Below are positions 24,572 through 33,320 of a stretch of DNA of 64,000 nt, piece after piece. Position 1 is the first letter of the stretch. Each line of letters opens with the position of its first letter. The notes under the pieces were generated by a model that saw nothing but the letters and a program-made list of their open reading frames with translations, had not been told where the DNA came from and did not search any database. This DNA comes from G963662905 sp963676415 (GTDB lineage Bacteria; Bacteroidota; Bacteroidia; Bacteroidales; WRLA01): NCBI GenBank assembly GCA_963676415.1, contig OY781097.1:2170001-2234000 (forward strand). The letters run 5' to 3'. Both the position numbers and the translations under genes were made by a program.

Positions 24572-26509
24572 ATGTTACCACTTATGCCTTACTCAGTCTT
24601 ACTGATTGATAAAGAACAGGATACGCTAAAGAAGACCAGCCGCGAACTGAGCAGTCGTGGTTTGAATATTATTATATGCAGCTCCTTCGAAGATGCCTGC
24701 GACCATTTGCGCGAAAACGGTTCCATCCATGCCATCCTCACCGAATGGGAAATTTTAAAAGCCCGTAAATCCAAAGAGCGCATCAAAGGGCTTGATGTGC
24801 TTAAAGAATTTAAAGCGCTGCGCAACGAAGTGAACATCTTCCTATATACAGGAATTACAGATATTCGCCAGCTGAGCGGCGGAGGTGTGATCAATGGCTA
24901 CTTTTTTAAGGGAGAGGATGCTTGGGATGATATCGTGCACAAAGTAAAAGCTCAGGTGGATGATAAAAACCGTGCGCCATTCTATGAGCAGCTGGTCAAA
25001 TATGCCAATAAGGCCAAAGACAGCTGGCATACGCCCGGACATGCCTCGGGAAACAGTGTGCGCAATTCGCCTTATGTGAAAGATTATTTTGAGTTTTTCG
25101 GCGAAAACCTCTTTACTTCCGATGTTTCGGTTTCTGTTCCTGAACTTGATTCCCTGCTGCATCCCGAAGGCGTGATCAAGGAGGCTCAGGAACTCGCTGC
25201 CGGAGCCTTTAATGCTAAATACACTTTCTTTACAACCAACGGAACATCTACTTCCAATAAGATTTTAATCCAGAGCCTGCTCAAGCCGGGCGATGCTATA
25301 CTGCTCGACCGAAATTGCCATAAATCAGTGCATTATGGCGTGATTATCGCAGGAGCCGAACCGCTTTACCTTACGCCAAGCGTCAATAATAAATACGGTA
25401 TTTTTGGCCCGATCCCTAAAAAGCGCATTATTGAGGCAATGGATGAGGCGATTGAGCAAAATAAGCGCCTGAAAGCCATCATTATCACCAATTGCACCTA
25501 CGATGGGCTGATTTATGATATTTCTTCCATTGTGGAGGAAGCACATAAACGCAATGTGAAAGTGATCGTGGACGAAGCCTGGTTTGGTTATGCGAATTTC
25601 CATCGTGAGTTTTACCCCAATGCCATGGCTGCCGGAGCAGATTATGCCACGCAATCCACACATAAAACCATGAGCGCATTTTCACAGGCCAGCATGATTC
25701 ATGTGAATGATCCTGATTTTGAAGAACGCCAGGATTTTTTCATGGAAAACTTGAATATGCACGCCTCCACTTCGCCACAGTACCCGATGATTGCATCACT
25801 GGATGTGGCGCGCAAGCAGATGCAAATGGAAGGCTATACGCTGCTGAGCCGTGTGCTCAAAATGAGCGACGAGCTGCGTGCTTCCATTAATTCCCTGGAA
25901 AAATTCCGCGTGCTGGAATTGGAAGATTTGATCAGCGACGAAATCAAAGACGACAATATCCGTCTGGATCGTACAAAATTGACCATTGATATTTCGAGAT
26001 CAGGTTATACAAGTAAGGAGCTGGAGCATATCCTGCTCAACAAGCACAACATCCAGATTGAAAAATCGACTTATAATACGATCACGATCCTGCTTACGAT
26101 TGGTGCGACTTATTCACGCATAAACCGGCTCTACCTTGCGCTGGAAAGCATTGAGAAAAGCAGTGGAAACCGCACATCCAACGGTAGTGAGAAAATCCTG
26201 AAGCATTTTAAACTGAGCATTTCTCCGATAAAATACCGTCCGCGTTTTGCTTTTTACAGCGATGGTGAGGAAATCGCATTGCGCGATGCACTTAACAAAG
26301 TGGCCAGCCGCATGATAACGCCTTATCCTCCGGGTATTCCGCTTTTGGTTCCCGGTCAGCTTATCACGCAGGAGATTATTGATACCCTGATTTTCTACCG
26401 CGATTATGGCGTGGAAATCCATGGGATGCATGGCAGTATGGTGCATGTTTTGACGGAAGAAGATGAAAAGCGCCTTCAAACGGAGGGTTATCAGATTATG
26501 AGTTCGTAA
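24572..26509 (+). CDS. PLP-dependent Orn/Lys/Arg-type decarboxylase with N-terminal receiver-like domain
   Basis: The start is 24572 or 24584, because the promoter box at 24548 lies inside any longer frame. Residues about 6-130 form a flavodoxin/receiver-like wing (Y-S-V-L-L-I-D-K-E-Q-D), where T-E replaces the phosphorylatable aspartate. From about 150 the fold-type I core shows D-S-W-H-T-P-G-H, F-T-T-N-G-T-S-T-S-N, D-R-N-C-H-K-S, V-D-E-A-W-F-G and S-T-H-K (PLP lysine K365), then a C-terminal domain with P-Y-P-P-G-I-P-L-L-V-P-G. This is the inducible basic-amino-acid decarboxylase family. At 645 residues it is shorter than E. coli AdiA/LdcI. It would convert arginine, lysine or ornithine to a polyamine or diamine, consuming a proton. 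It lies 15 bases ahead of an NhaC-type antiporter. Confidence 0.88.
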   Translation: MLPLMPYSVLLIDKEQDTLKKTSRELSSRGLNIIICSSFEDACDHLRENGSIHAILTEWEILKARKSKERIKGLDVLKEFKALRNEVNIFLYTGITDIRQLSGGGVINGYFFKGEDAWDDIVHKVKAQVDDKNRAPFYEQLVKYANKAKDSWHTPGHASGNSVRNSPYVKDYFEFFGENLFTSDVSVSVPELDSLLHPEGVIKEAQELAAGAFNAKYTFFTTNGTSTSNKILIQSLLKPGDAILLDRNCHKSVHYGVIIAGAEPLYLTPSVNNKYGIFGPIPKKRIIEAMDEAIEQNKRLKAIIITNCTYDGLIYDISSIVEEAHKRNVKVIVDEAWFGYANFHREFYPNAMAAGADYATQSTHKTMSAFSQASMIHVNDPDFEERQDFFMENLNMHASTSPQYPMIASLDVARKQMQMEGYTLLSRVLKMSDELRASINSLEKFRVLELEDLISDEIKDDNIRLDRTKLTIDISRSGYTSKELEHILLNKHNIQIEKSTYNTITILLTIGATYSRINRLYLALESIEKSSGNRTSNGSEKILKHFKLSISPIKYRPRFAFYSDGEEIALRDALNKVASRMITPYPPGIPLLVPGQLITQEIIDTLIFYRDYGVEIHGMHGSMVHVLTEEDEKRLQTEGYQIMSS

Positions 26510-26524
26510 CAAACACAAACGAAA

Positions 26525-28024
26525 ATGGATGGATTTGGAATATTATCACTGGTACCGGCGGCAGTAACTATTGTGATTGCTTTGAGCACGCGCAAAGTTG
26601 CTTTGGCTTTATTTGCCGGTATTCTGGGCGGTGCTTTGGTTCTGGCAACGGGTTTTATGAGCTATCTTGAGCTTTTCTGGAAATATATGATGGTATCCTT
26701 TACCGATCCCGAGCGCCTGAAAATTGTGGCTTTCATCATGCTGATCGGCGGATTGCTCGAAGTGATTTCGCACAGTGGCGCCTATGCACGACTGGCAGAT
26801 GCACTTTCGGACAAACTGACCAATGCACGCCGCAGCAGGCTGGCAACCTGGCTGTTGTCTTTTACGCTCTTTTTTGATGATTATGCCAATGTGCTGATCT
26901 CAGGAGCAAGCATGCGCAATACCAACCTGCGTATGAAAGTCAGTCCGGCAATGCTGGCCTATATCGTTGATGTAGTAGCTATTATGGCCAGTGTGATGAT
27001 CGTTTCCACCTGGGCAGCCTATGAAGGCTCTGTGATGCAGGATGCTGGCAGGGGAATTGGGCAGCACAGAAGCTTGTCGGAGTTTTTCCTGGCATCCTTT
27101 CCCTACCATTTTTATACTTTCCTGGCCATTTTTATGGCGTTCGTCGTGGCTTTCAGTGGTCGTTGGTTTGGCTATAAACTGGATAAAGATGCTTTGCCCA
27201 AGCCTTCTCCTTCACCACCTTCAGGGCATGGAGTGAAATTGTACCATGTGCTGGCTCCAATCCTCACTTTGCTGGGATTTGCCATTGCAAGCCTGTTTAT
27301 TGGTGGTTATTTTACGGCCAAATCACAGGGGCTCGAAATCAACCTGATGAATGTGCTGGGCGCAGTTTCCTCCATTGATATTTTGATTGTGAGTACTTTC
27401 CTGGCGATGGGTGTTGCTTTTGTATTATTACGAAAGGATAAAATTATGCCGGTGAAAACCATGGGGAAAGTATTTGGCCACGGTGTAAAAGATATGGTAG
27501 CGGTGAGCCTGGTTATCCTTTTTGCAACGGGTTTGGCAGCCGTTTCTGAAGATTTGGGCACAGGGGTTTATATTGCTGATATTCTGGGAAATATGATTCA
27601 TGGCAATATCCTCCTTCTGATTATTTTTGCCCTTTCAGCTTTGATTACAGTTGCTACAGGATTTAGCTGGAGCAGCATGGCTATTGTGATGCCGATTGCC
27701 TACCAGATGTCCGTAGCCGAAGGAATGGGAGATTTTTTACCGGCAGTTTCTGCAGCTGTTATCAGCGGGGCCGTAAGTGGTGAACATATGATCCCTTTCT
27801 CTGAAAAAGCCGTAATGAGCGCCGCCGCCTGCAAGATCAGCCCGGTGTACCATGTAAAAACGATGATCTTCCAAACATTCTCCGTATTTATCGCCGGAGG
27901 ATTGGGGTTCTATCTTTATGGTTTGGGAACAGGATTGTTGCTTTCCTATCTCATCCCCGCAGCATTACTGTTGATATTGCATTTCAGTTTGGCACGGGCC
28001 AATAAAAATGTGGCTGCTTCTTAA
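26525..28024 (+). CDS. NhaC-family Na+/H+ (or solute) antiporter
   Basis: The 499-residue integral membrane protein has about twelve hydrophobic segments. Family signs are the N-terminal P-A-A-V-T-I-V-I-A-L-S-T-R-K-V, the repeated F-F-D-D-Y-A-N-V-L-I-S-G-A motif in the first half, and G-F-S-W-S-S-M-A-I-V-M-P-I-A with S-G-E-H-M-I-P-F-S-E in the second half. These are typical of NhaC/YqkI antiporters that exchange Na+ for H+, or malate/lactate in some members. Its position 15 bases after the decarboxylase suggests joint expression, for pH/sodium balance or for exchange of the decarboxylation product. The substrate is not determined. Confidence 0.88.
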   Translation: MDGFGILSLVPAAVTIVIALSTRKVALALFAGILGGALVLATGFMSYLELFWKYMMVSFTDPERLKIVAFIMLIGGLLEVISHSGAYARLADALSDKLTNARRSRLATWLLSFTLFFDDYANVLISGASMRNTNLRMKVSPAMLAYIVDVVAIMASVMIVSTWAAYEGSVMQDAGRGIGQHRSLSEFFLASFPYHFYTFLAIFMAFVVAFSGRWFGYKLDKDALPKPSPSPPSGHGVKLYHVLAPILTLLGFAIASLFIGGYFTAKSQGLEINLMNVLGAVSSIDILIVSTFLAMGVAFVLLRKDKIMPVKTMGKVFGHGVKDMVAVSLVILFATGLAAVSEDLGTGVYIADILGNMIHGNILLLIIFALSALITVATGFSWSSMAIVMPIAYQMSVAEGMGDFLPAVSAAVISGAVSGEHMIPFSEKAVMSAAACKISPVYHVKTMIFQTFSVFIAGGLGFYLYGLGTGLLLSYLIPAALLLILHFSLARANKNVAAS

Positions 28025-28039
28025 CCTGTTTAGTGGCCG

Positions 28040-28084
28040 AACCGATATATACCGGGATTTGCTTCGTGCAGTCTCGGTTTTTTT
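28040..28084 (+). terminator. Possible terminator after the antiporter gene
   Basis: AACCGA (28040-28045) pairs with TCGGTT (28074-28079), which leads into seven T. The 28-base loop makes the hairpin weak. Confidence 0.4.
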
Positions 28085-29027
28085 ATTCCTTCGCTGATAA
28101 TGAATCCTTTATTATTTCAATTTCGCTGAGGCTCAAGCCGCTTACCTTTTGGATGATCTCTATGGATAGCTTCATGCGCAGCATGTTTTTGGCGGTTTCC
28201 CTTTTTTCTTCCTCTCTGCCTTCCTCTCTGCCTTTCTCTAATCCTTTCACTAATCCTTTCTCTAATCCTTTCTCTAATCCTTTTTGTTCGGCTTCAGCTT
28301 TTGCGGTTTCCAAGGTGTTGTTTAAATCGCGGTAATATTTTAGACTGCCTTCATAAGCATCAAATTCATTCCGGCTAAATTTTGCAATTTCAGCTGTTTC
28401 AAAAAGTTTTTCAAAAATCTGTTCCCGCAGTTTATCCGGAATACGATCAAGTTTAGGCAGGTTCTTGATCACATACAGCCATTTATCAAATCGGGTTTCC
28501 AGCTCATCAATACTTTTATTGAATTTTGGCATGGCCAGATATATAAATGTAAGCTTATCGTAGAAAACTTCATGTGTTTCAATGTCCGAAAGCTTCACGT
28601 CATATCTGTATTTGTTTGGTTCATCTTTGTCTTCGTCAAATACAAAGTCGAGAATGGCTATGGTATAAACTTTTTTCAATTCAAAATTCCAGAAACTGCC
28701 TTTAATAGCCTGATCTCTTATGGGAAAGGTGGAATAATATACCGTCCGGTCTTTGAAAAAGTTCTGTTTTGTTTTTTGCAGTTCTACAATGAAACGCTCT
28801 CCGCGTTCATTCGTGCAATATAAATCAAAAACAGCTCTTCTGTCGGGCTCCGTTGAACCCAAATGTTCATTTTTTAAATAGGTCAGCTCTTTGATCTCTC
28901 CTTGTTCTTCACGGAGCAGTTCGGTGAGAAAATCTTTAAGCAAATCTTTATTGGGTTCTTCTCCAAAAAGCCTTTTAAAACCATAATCGGTAAATGGGTT
29001 TACATATTTTTCCCTAAAATCATCCAT
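28083..29027 (-). CDS. Rpn-family PD-(D/E)XK nuclease / putative transposase
   Basis: The 314-residue protein opens with F-x-x-x-Y-V-N-P-F-T-D-Y-G-F-K-R-L-F-G, the hallmark of the PF12784/Rpn group. The nuclease core follows as V-F-D-L-Y (D68) and F-I-V-E-L-Q-K (E82, Q84), the D...E-x-Q variant of the PD-(D/E)XK site. The C-terminal third is helical and carries a repetitive stretch, residues 246-275 (K-G-L-E repeats then K-G-R-E-E-G-R-E-E), encoded by 12-bp tandem DNA repeats. Members promote RecA-independent recombination and are often called transposases, though no terminal repeats flank this gene. It is a single-gene unit with its own promoter, running against the antiporter gene. Confidence 0.88.
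   Translation of the reverse strand: MDDFREKYVNPFTDYGFKRLFGEEPNKDLLKDFLTELLREEQGEIKELTYLKNEHLGSTEPDRRAVFDLYCTNERGERFIVELQKTKQNFFKDRTVYYSTFPIRDQAIKGSFWNFELKKVYTIAILDFVFDEDKDEPNKYRYDVKLSDIETHEVFYDKLTFIYLAMPKFNKSIDELETRFDKWLYVIKNLPKLDRIPDKLREQIFEKLFETAEIAKFSRNEFDAYEGSLKYYRDLNNTLETAKAEAEQKGLEKGLEKGLVKGLEKGREEGREEEKRETAKNMLRMKLSIEIIQKVSGLSLSEIEIIKDSLSAKE
28209..28279. repeat. 12-bp tandem repeats inside the Rpn-family gene
   Basis: Two perfect TTCCTCTCTGCC units (28209-28232) are followed by four CTTTCTCTAATC-type units (28232-28279), one with a single change. They code for the G-R-E-E and K-G-L-E repeats. Copy-number change in steps of four residues would keep the frame. Confidence 0.9.
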
Positions 29028-29044
29028 GATGCAATTCTTTGATT

Positions 29045-29077
29045 CAAAGATAAGTAAAATTGAGATGAATTGTCAAC
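29045..29077 (-). promoter_or_regulatory. Promoter for the Rpn-family gene
   Basis: On the minus strand, TATCTTTG (plus 29045-29052) matches TAnnTTTG, with a TTG about 21 bases upstream (plus 29074-29077 reads CAAC). The ATG is at 29027. Confidence 0.5.
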
Positions 29078-29110
29078 GAGCTAACTGTGTTTTTCTCTAT
29101 GATTTTTATA

Positions 29111-30868
29111 TTAATCCTGATTCAACTCAATCAAACTGTCCGGAAGGTTTTCTGTTATGACCGAATCCACATTCAGGCTGTCCGGCGAAATAATAGTCTG
29201 AATAGTATCCATCCACAAACTGTCGGTTATTCCAATAAGCACACTGTCCGGCAATATTCTTTGGATGCTTGAATCTTGCAAGTTGCTGTCAGTTAATTGG
29301 TAAAGCAGGCTGTCGTTTGCAAGGGCATCTGGCATCGTAAGAACCGTCAGGCTGTCCGTGTTTTTCTTTCCAAAGATTTCATATTTGTTCATGGGGCGCT
29401 TTCCGGTGATCCAGATAAAATCCCTTAAAGTGCGCTCTGGCTGGGGAAGGTCTTTATCGGGGTATAAAGTGGCATCTGGCTGGTCAATATACGTTATGCT
29501 CTGAAATGCCCGGTCGCGGATTTTTATGTACAACTGGCCCGATATCGCTTTGTTGATGCCTACCAGTTTTCGTTCTTCATCGCGCAGATAATAAATGGTT
29601 TCGGCATTGCCATCAACATAAATTTTATTGATGTCGTTGTTTTTTAAATATGCAACAATGTTTCGGCCTTTGATCTGATTAAAGGATTCGGTGCTGTCCT
29701 GCGATATCACAAACGCACCATTAATAAGTTCCAGAGAATCAATTTGCTGATTGCTGCTGAATATGCGTATGGTATCGCTGGTCATTTGATTTTCCTGCGA
29801 CCACATCACCGGCTCTGTCAGCAGCGAGATAGTAGAATCCTGAAAATCATAGATCAGTGAATCGCAAAGTCCCTGAAGGTCTTTTCGGTAAAACTTTGTT
29901 TGGTAATATGCCAGCATTTTACTGGGATCGCGCAGGCTGTCAAAGAGCATCCGCAGGGTATCGGCATGCATAAAAAGGGAATCGCGCTCTTCGGCAATGA
30001 TGGCGTGGGCGCTATCCACCACATAACCAAATCCATCGGCTTTTTTGTATATGCCATAACCGCCTTTGATGTAAATATCCTGTGCCGTATCGTGTATGCA
30101 TACATGCCCGAAAACCTCCGCAAAATCCTGTGCACGTTCATAAAAGATGCTGTCGCCGCTGACAATCTGGCCTTTATCTTCAATATGCACATCCTGAAAA
30201 AGCTCCGAAATATCGTTTTGTGTGTCGTACCATCCCGATTTTGCCTTGATGGTATTATTCTCTCCTTTGATTGTTGTTGGCCCAAAAAACTCAGTGATTT
30301 TTGTTTCCGTATTGTATTTCAGCGTGTCGGAGAACATGGTATAGTCTTCGTTTTTAACGACTACATTATCCTTAAAAAAGTAAGTTTTTTCATTAGTGAA
30401 ATAATAGCCCTGAACACTGGTTAATGTGTTTTCTTCATCTACAATTTTTCCGTGATCGGGATAAAAGCCGGTTTTGGTGTTTCTGTTGTAAATCAGGTGG
30501 TCGGTATAGAGTTCGGTTTGATTATCAATGAGGCGCACATTAAAATAGGCATCGGCAATTTTTGTATTCCCCGAATATTTCAGCATATCGCTGTACAAAC
30601 TGAGCGTATCGTTGAGCAACACATGTACATTGCCATAAGCATCAAGGCTGTTTGTTTCTTCATAAACATATGCCGTATCGCAATAAAGGAAAGCCGAATC
30701 ATGTTCAAAAATCACCTCGCCGATAAAAATATTCACGTCCAGGCCATCGCGAACTACGCTATTGAGCTCATCGGCCTGTATCAAACGGATCTTTTTTGGC
30801 TTTTCCTGTGCACTGATGCTGTGCGAGGCTGCCAAAAAGAAAATAAGGAAAAAAATTGCTTTGCGCAT
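29111..30868 (-). CDS. OstA/LptA-like outer-membrane LPS-transport protein
   Basis: The start at 30868 (M-R-K-A-I-F-F) gives a signal peptide ending S-I-S-A-Q; a start three codons earlier is also possible. The 585-residue mature protein has repeated OstA-type strands: D-G-L-D-V-N-I-F-I-G-E-V-I-F-E-H-D-S-A-F-L-Y-C-D-T-A-Y-V (residues about 40-65), then D-A-Y-G-N-V-H-V-L-L-N-D-T-L-S-L-Y-S-D. Further units recur to about residue 400, each with a D-T/S-L-x-Y step. This is the fold of the periplasmic LptA bridge and of the LptD N-terminus that carry LPS to the outer membrane. The acidic, serine-rich tail (last 60 residues) is unusual for LptA. In Bacteroidota such OstA-like proteins stand alone, as here. 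Confidence 0.85.
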   Translation of the reverse strand: MRKAIFFLIFFLAASHSISAQEKPKKIRLIQADELNSVVRDGLDVNIFIGEVIFEHDSAFLYCDTAYVYEETNSLDAYGNVHVLLNDTLSLYSDMLKYSGNTKIADAYFNVRLIDNQTELYTDHLIYNRNTKTGFYPDHGKIVDEENTLTSVQGYYFTNEKTYFFKDNVVVKNEDYTMFSDTLKYNTETKITEFFGPTTIKGENNTIKAKSGWYDTQNDISELFQDVHIEDKGQIVSGDSIFYERAQDFAEVFGHVCIHDTAQDIYIKGGYGIYKKADGFGYVVDSAHAIIAEERDSLFMHADTLRMLFDSLRDPSKMLAYYQTKFYRKDLQGLCDSLIYDFQDSTISLLTEPVMWSQENQMTSDTIRIFSSNQQIDSLELINGAFVISQDSTESFNQIKGRNIVAYLKNNDINKIYVDGNAETIYYLRDEERKLVGINKAISGQLYIKIRDRAFQSITYIDQPDATLYPDKDLPQPERTLRDFIWITGKRPMNKYEIFGKKNTDSLTVLTMPDALANDSLLYQLTDSNLQDSSIQRILPDSVLIGITDSLWMDTIQTIISPDSLNVDSVITENLPDSLIELNQD

Positions 30869-30890
30869 GTGCTGCATTTTTTTGATTTCG

Positions 30891-30898
30891 CAAAGTTA
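30891..30898 (-). promoter_or_regulatory. TAACTTTG promoter box for the OstA-like gene
   Basis: The reverse strand reads TAACTTTGCGAAA, an exact TAnnTTTG. It leaves only 8-23 bases of leader, which favours the start at 30868 over 30877. Confidence 0.5.
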
Positions 30899-31060
30899 GA
30901 TAAAATGAGAATCCCTTTTAATAATACGGCCTGCATCGGCTTTGTTGTGCCGGATGTTAAATTTTTATTCCATTTACTATGCGCAACGCAATATTTTTTG
31001 TATCTTTAAAGCCTGATTTGATACAGTAATTTTTCCTATTCATCGCAAAAGCCTACCATT

Positions 31061-33304
31061 ATGAAGAAGTTTTTGTTTTTTAATGTGTTGCTGTTTATTG
31101 GATTATCGGCTTTTTCGCAAATAAGTCAATTGTCGTATCAGCCTGCAATCCATTATAAAAAAGCCGCCGGTAAATGTCCGCTGGTTGATGCGCCTGTGAA
31201 ACAAAAAGCTCTGTGCAATCAATTGTCTGATTATTCATTCAAGTCTTCCAATAGTGACGTTTCGATTATCACTTTGGGGGGTGCAGTAAATGCTTATAGT
31301 TATGGCCATAATGGGGGTCAGAGAAGTTTTCTGGACTATAATGCAGATTTACATGTTTTGATCCATGCACATCGTATGGGAGGGATATCTTATATGACGG
31401 ATGGGCGCGATTTGGGTTATGATGTTTCTTTTGATGATGGAGCCAACTGGCATCATTCCATTATGATGCATCCTTATTATTTTGATGGATATCATAATAT
31501 TCGGATAAGTCGGTATCCGCAGGCAGTTATATTTAATCCGTTTGGAAATACTGCCTACACCAATGCCTACACGGCCTTTTTTGCTCCTTTTATGGGGCTC
31601 GATTTCAGTCCTTGGAATGGATATGCAAATGGCCTTCATCGTTTGGGAGGATTAGGCTGTATTGATACAACACGAAATGCTGATTTGTGCTCGGATACAA
31701 TCATATTTAATGTCCCGGAAAGTATGAGTTTTTGCAGGCAGCTTGCCAAAGCCCTTGTCGTGGCAACTCATTACGATTTTGAAGATTCTGTTTATCTTGA
31801 TCAGTTGGTCTTAGGTCATGGAGCCTGGGATGAAAACGATTCGGATGTTAAGTACACTTACAATTATTTGAATTGTCCGACATTACATGATATTGCTGCC
31901 GCAGAACCGGTATGTGCCCGTATAGCCTTTGCGCCCAACAGCCCAACAGGCTATATCGTTGTTTTTGGCGATAACGGAGAGAACGAAGCCTTTGTTGAAG
32001 GTCAGAGAACTTATCATCCTATTGTTTTCAAAACTACCGATGGTGGTCAGAGCTGGAGTGCTCCAACAAACATTCAACTCGATGGTCCCAATGGCATACC
32101 CGGCATCCTGACTTATTTATCTGCAGCTGAAATTGACAGCCTCTTTAGCGGAGCACTTCCGGCGCGTGATGAAATACCTTACACAACAGCCTTTGATTTT
32201 GATCTGGTAGTCGATAAAAACGGCAACCCGCATATTGCAACAGGTGTTTCAGTAGCAGGGGCAGAGCCTTATTCCTATGTTTCGGATTATCCTTACAATG
32301 CCGTTTTTGATATTTGGTCGCCGGATGGAGGGGCAACATGGGAGGCTGTAGAACTTGGCAGGCCCAAAAGTTTCCGTGGTGATTTTGGCAATAATTTCAT
32401 CGAAGATAACCGCGTTTGTGCTGCAACTAACTGGGATGGAGATAAAATCTTTGTAACATGGCTGGATACAGATCCGGAAGTGATGCCCGGCAACAATACA
32501 CGGCATAATGTCTGGGCAAGGGCTTTTGATCCCATGAGCCATCGGATAACGGCAAATCAAGATGGTGAGAATGCAGCCCAAAACATCACCGCTGGAACGG
32601 AAGCCGAAAATAAAGCCTGGTTTGCCACGCTTTCAACGTATGTGATCCACAACGGAACAGAATATGAACTGCCCATTAGCTTTCAGGATATGGATCCGGA
32701 AGATGTTCTTGCTCCCGTTCGCTATCACTATATCAGGGGATTTGCTTTTGAGGATTCTGATTTCATCATCCTAAGCGCTGTTGATAATCTTTATGCTGAT
32801 TTTAGCGCAGATAAAACAAAAATTGAAATGGGCGGTGGTGTCCATTTTTATGATTTCTCCTATGATGCTGCAAGCTATTTCTGGACTTTTGAAGGTGGAG
32901 AGCCACAAACATCCACCGAAAAAAATCCGCATGTAACTTACAATACGCCCGGTGATTATGATGTTGGCCTGACAATTTCTAATGGTAGGGGAGAAGCCAC
33001 AAAAACTATTGAAAATTATGTGCATGTTTATGATCCGGCTTCCGTTGCAGGCTTAAATGATATGCGCTCCATCTTTCCCAATCCGACAAATGGTATGGTG
33101 CAGATTAAACTGTCGGGATTTTCCGGTCGGTTCAATCTGGAGCTTTGGGACAACACTGGCCGGATTGTTTGCAAAGATCAAATATTGAACGATCAAAATG
33201 ATGGAATAATCCGGGCCGATTTTAGTGGCTGTGCTCCCGGGATTTATGTCCTGAAACTCAAAAGCAAGCGTTTGAACATCACCAAAAAAATCATCCTGAA
33301 ATAG
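31061..33304 (+). CDS. Asp-box beta-propeller surface protein with PKD and T9SS domains (paralog C)
   Basis: This 747-residue protein is colinear with paralog A but more diverged. It has a signal peptide (ending A-F-S-Q), N-A-Y-S-Y-G-H-N-G-G-Q, H-R-M-G-G, D-L-G-Y-D-V-S-F-D-D-G-A-N-W, then T-T-D-G-G-Q-S-W and S-P-D-G-G-A-T-W Asp boxes. The family block E-D-N-R-V-C-A-A-T-N-W-D-G follows, then a PKD domain and a T9SS domain (F-P-N-P-T-N-G ... T-K-K-I-I-L-K). It has extra cysteines in the N-terminal half (A-G-K-C-P, A-L-C-N, L-G-C-I-D, A-D-L-C) not seen in A. Codon choice is ordinary, unlike A and B. A TATCTTTA sequence at 31001 may serve as promoter. The next paralog starts 16 bases after its stop, so the two are co-transcribed. 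Confidence 0.84.
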   Translation: MKKFLFFNVLLFIGLSAFSQISQLSYQPAIHYKKAAGKCPLVDAPVKQKALCNQLSDYSFKSSNSDVSIITLGGAVNAYSYGHNGGQRSFLDYNADLHVLIHAHRMGGISYMTDGRDLGYDVSFDDGANWHHSIMMHPYYFDGYHNIRISRYPQAVIFNPFGNTAYTNAYTAFFAPFMGLDFSPWNGYANGLHRLGGLGCIDTTRNADLCSDTIIFNVPESMSFCRQLAKALVVATHYDFEDSVYLDQLVLGHGAWDENDSDVKYTYNYLNCPTLHDIAAAEPVCARIAFAPNSPTGYIVVFGDNGENEAFVEGQRTYHPIVFKTTDGGQSWSAPTNIQLDGPNGIPGILTYLSAAEIDSLFSGALPARDEIPYTTAFDFDLVVDKNGNPHIATGVSVAGAEPYSYVSDYPYNAVFDIWSPDGGATWEAVELGRPKSFRGDFGNNFIEDNRVCAATNWDGDKIFVTWLDTDPEVMPGNNTRHNVWARAFDPMSHRITANQDGENAAQNITAGTEAENKAWFATLSTYVIHNGTEYELPISFQDMDPEDVLAPVRYHYIRGFAFEDSDFIILSAVDNLYADFSADKTKIEMGGGVHFYDFSYDAASYFWTFEGGEPQTSTEKNPHVTYNTPGDYDVGLTISNGRGEATKTIENYVHVYDPASVAGLNDMRSIFPNPTNGMVQIKLSGFSGRFNLELWDNTGRIVCKDQILNDQNDGIIRADFSGCAPGIYVLKLKSKRLNITKKIILK

Positions 33305-33320
33305 AATAAGATCCTAAGTC

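Noticed and set aside
28209..28279. Short direct repeats considered as a CRISPR array
   Set aside because: Units are 12 bp with no spacers and lie in frame within a protein gene.
28083..29027. Rpn-family gene considered as part of an insertion sequence
   Set aside because: No terminal inverted repeats or target duplication flank it; it has its own promoter and stands alone.
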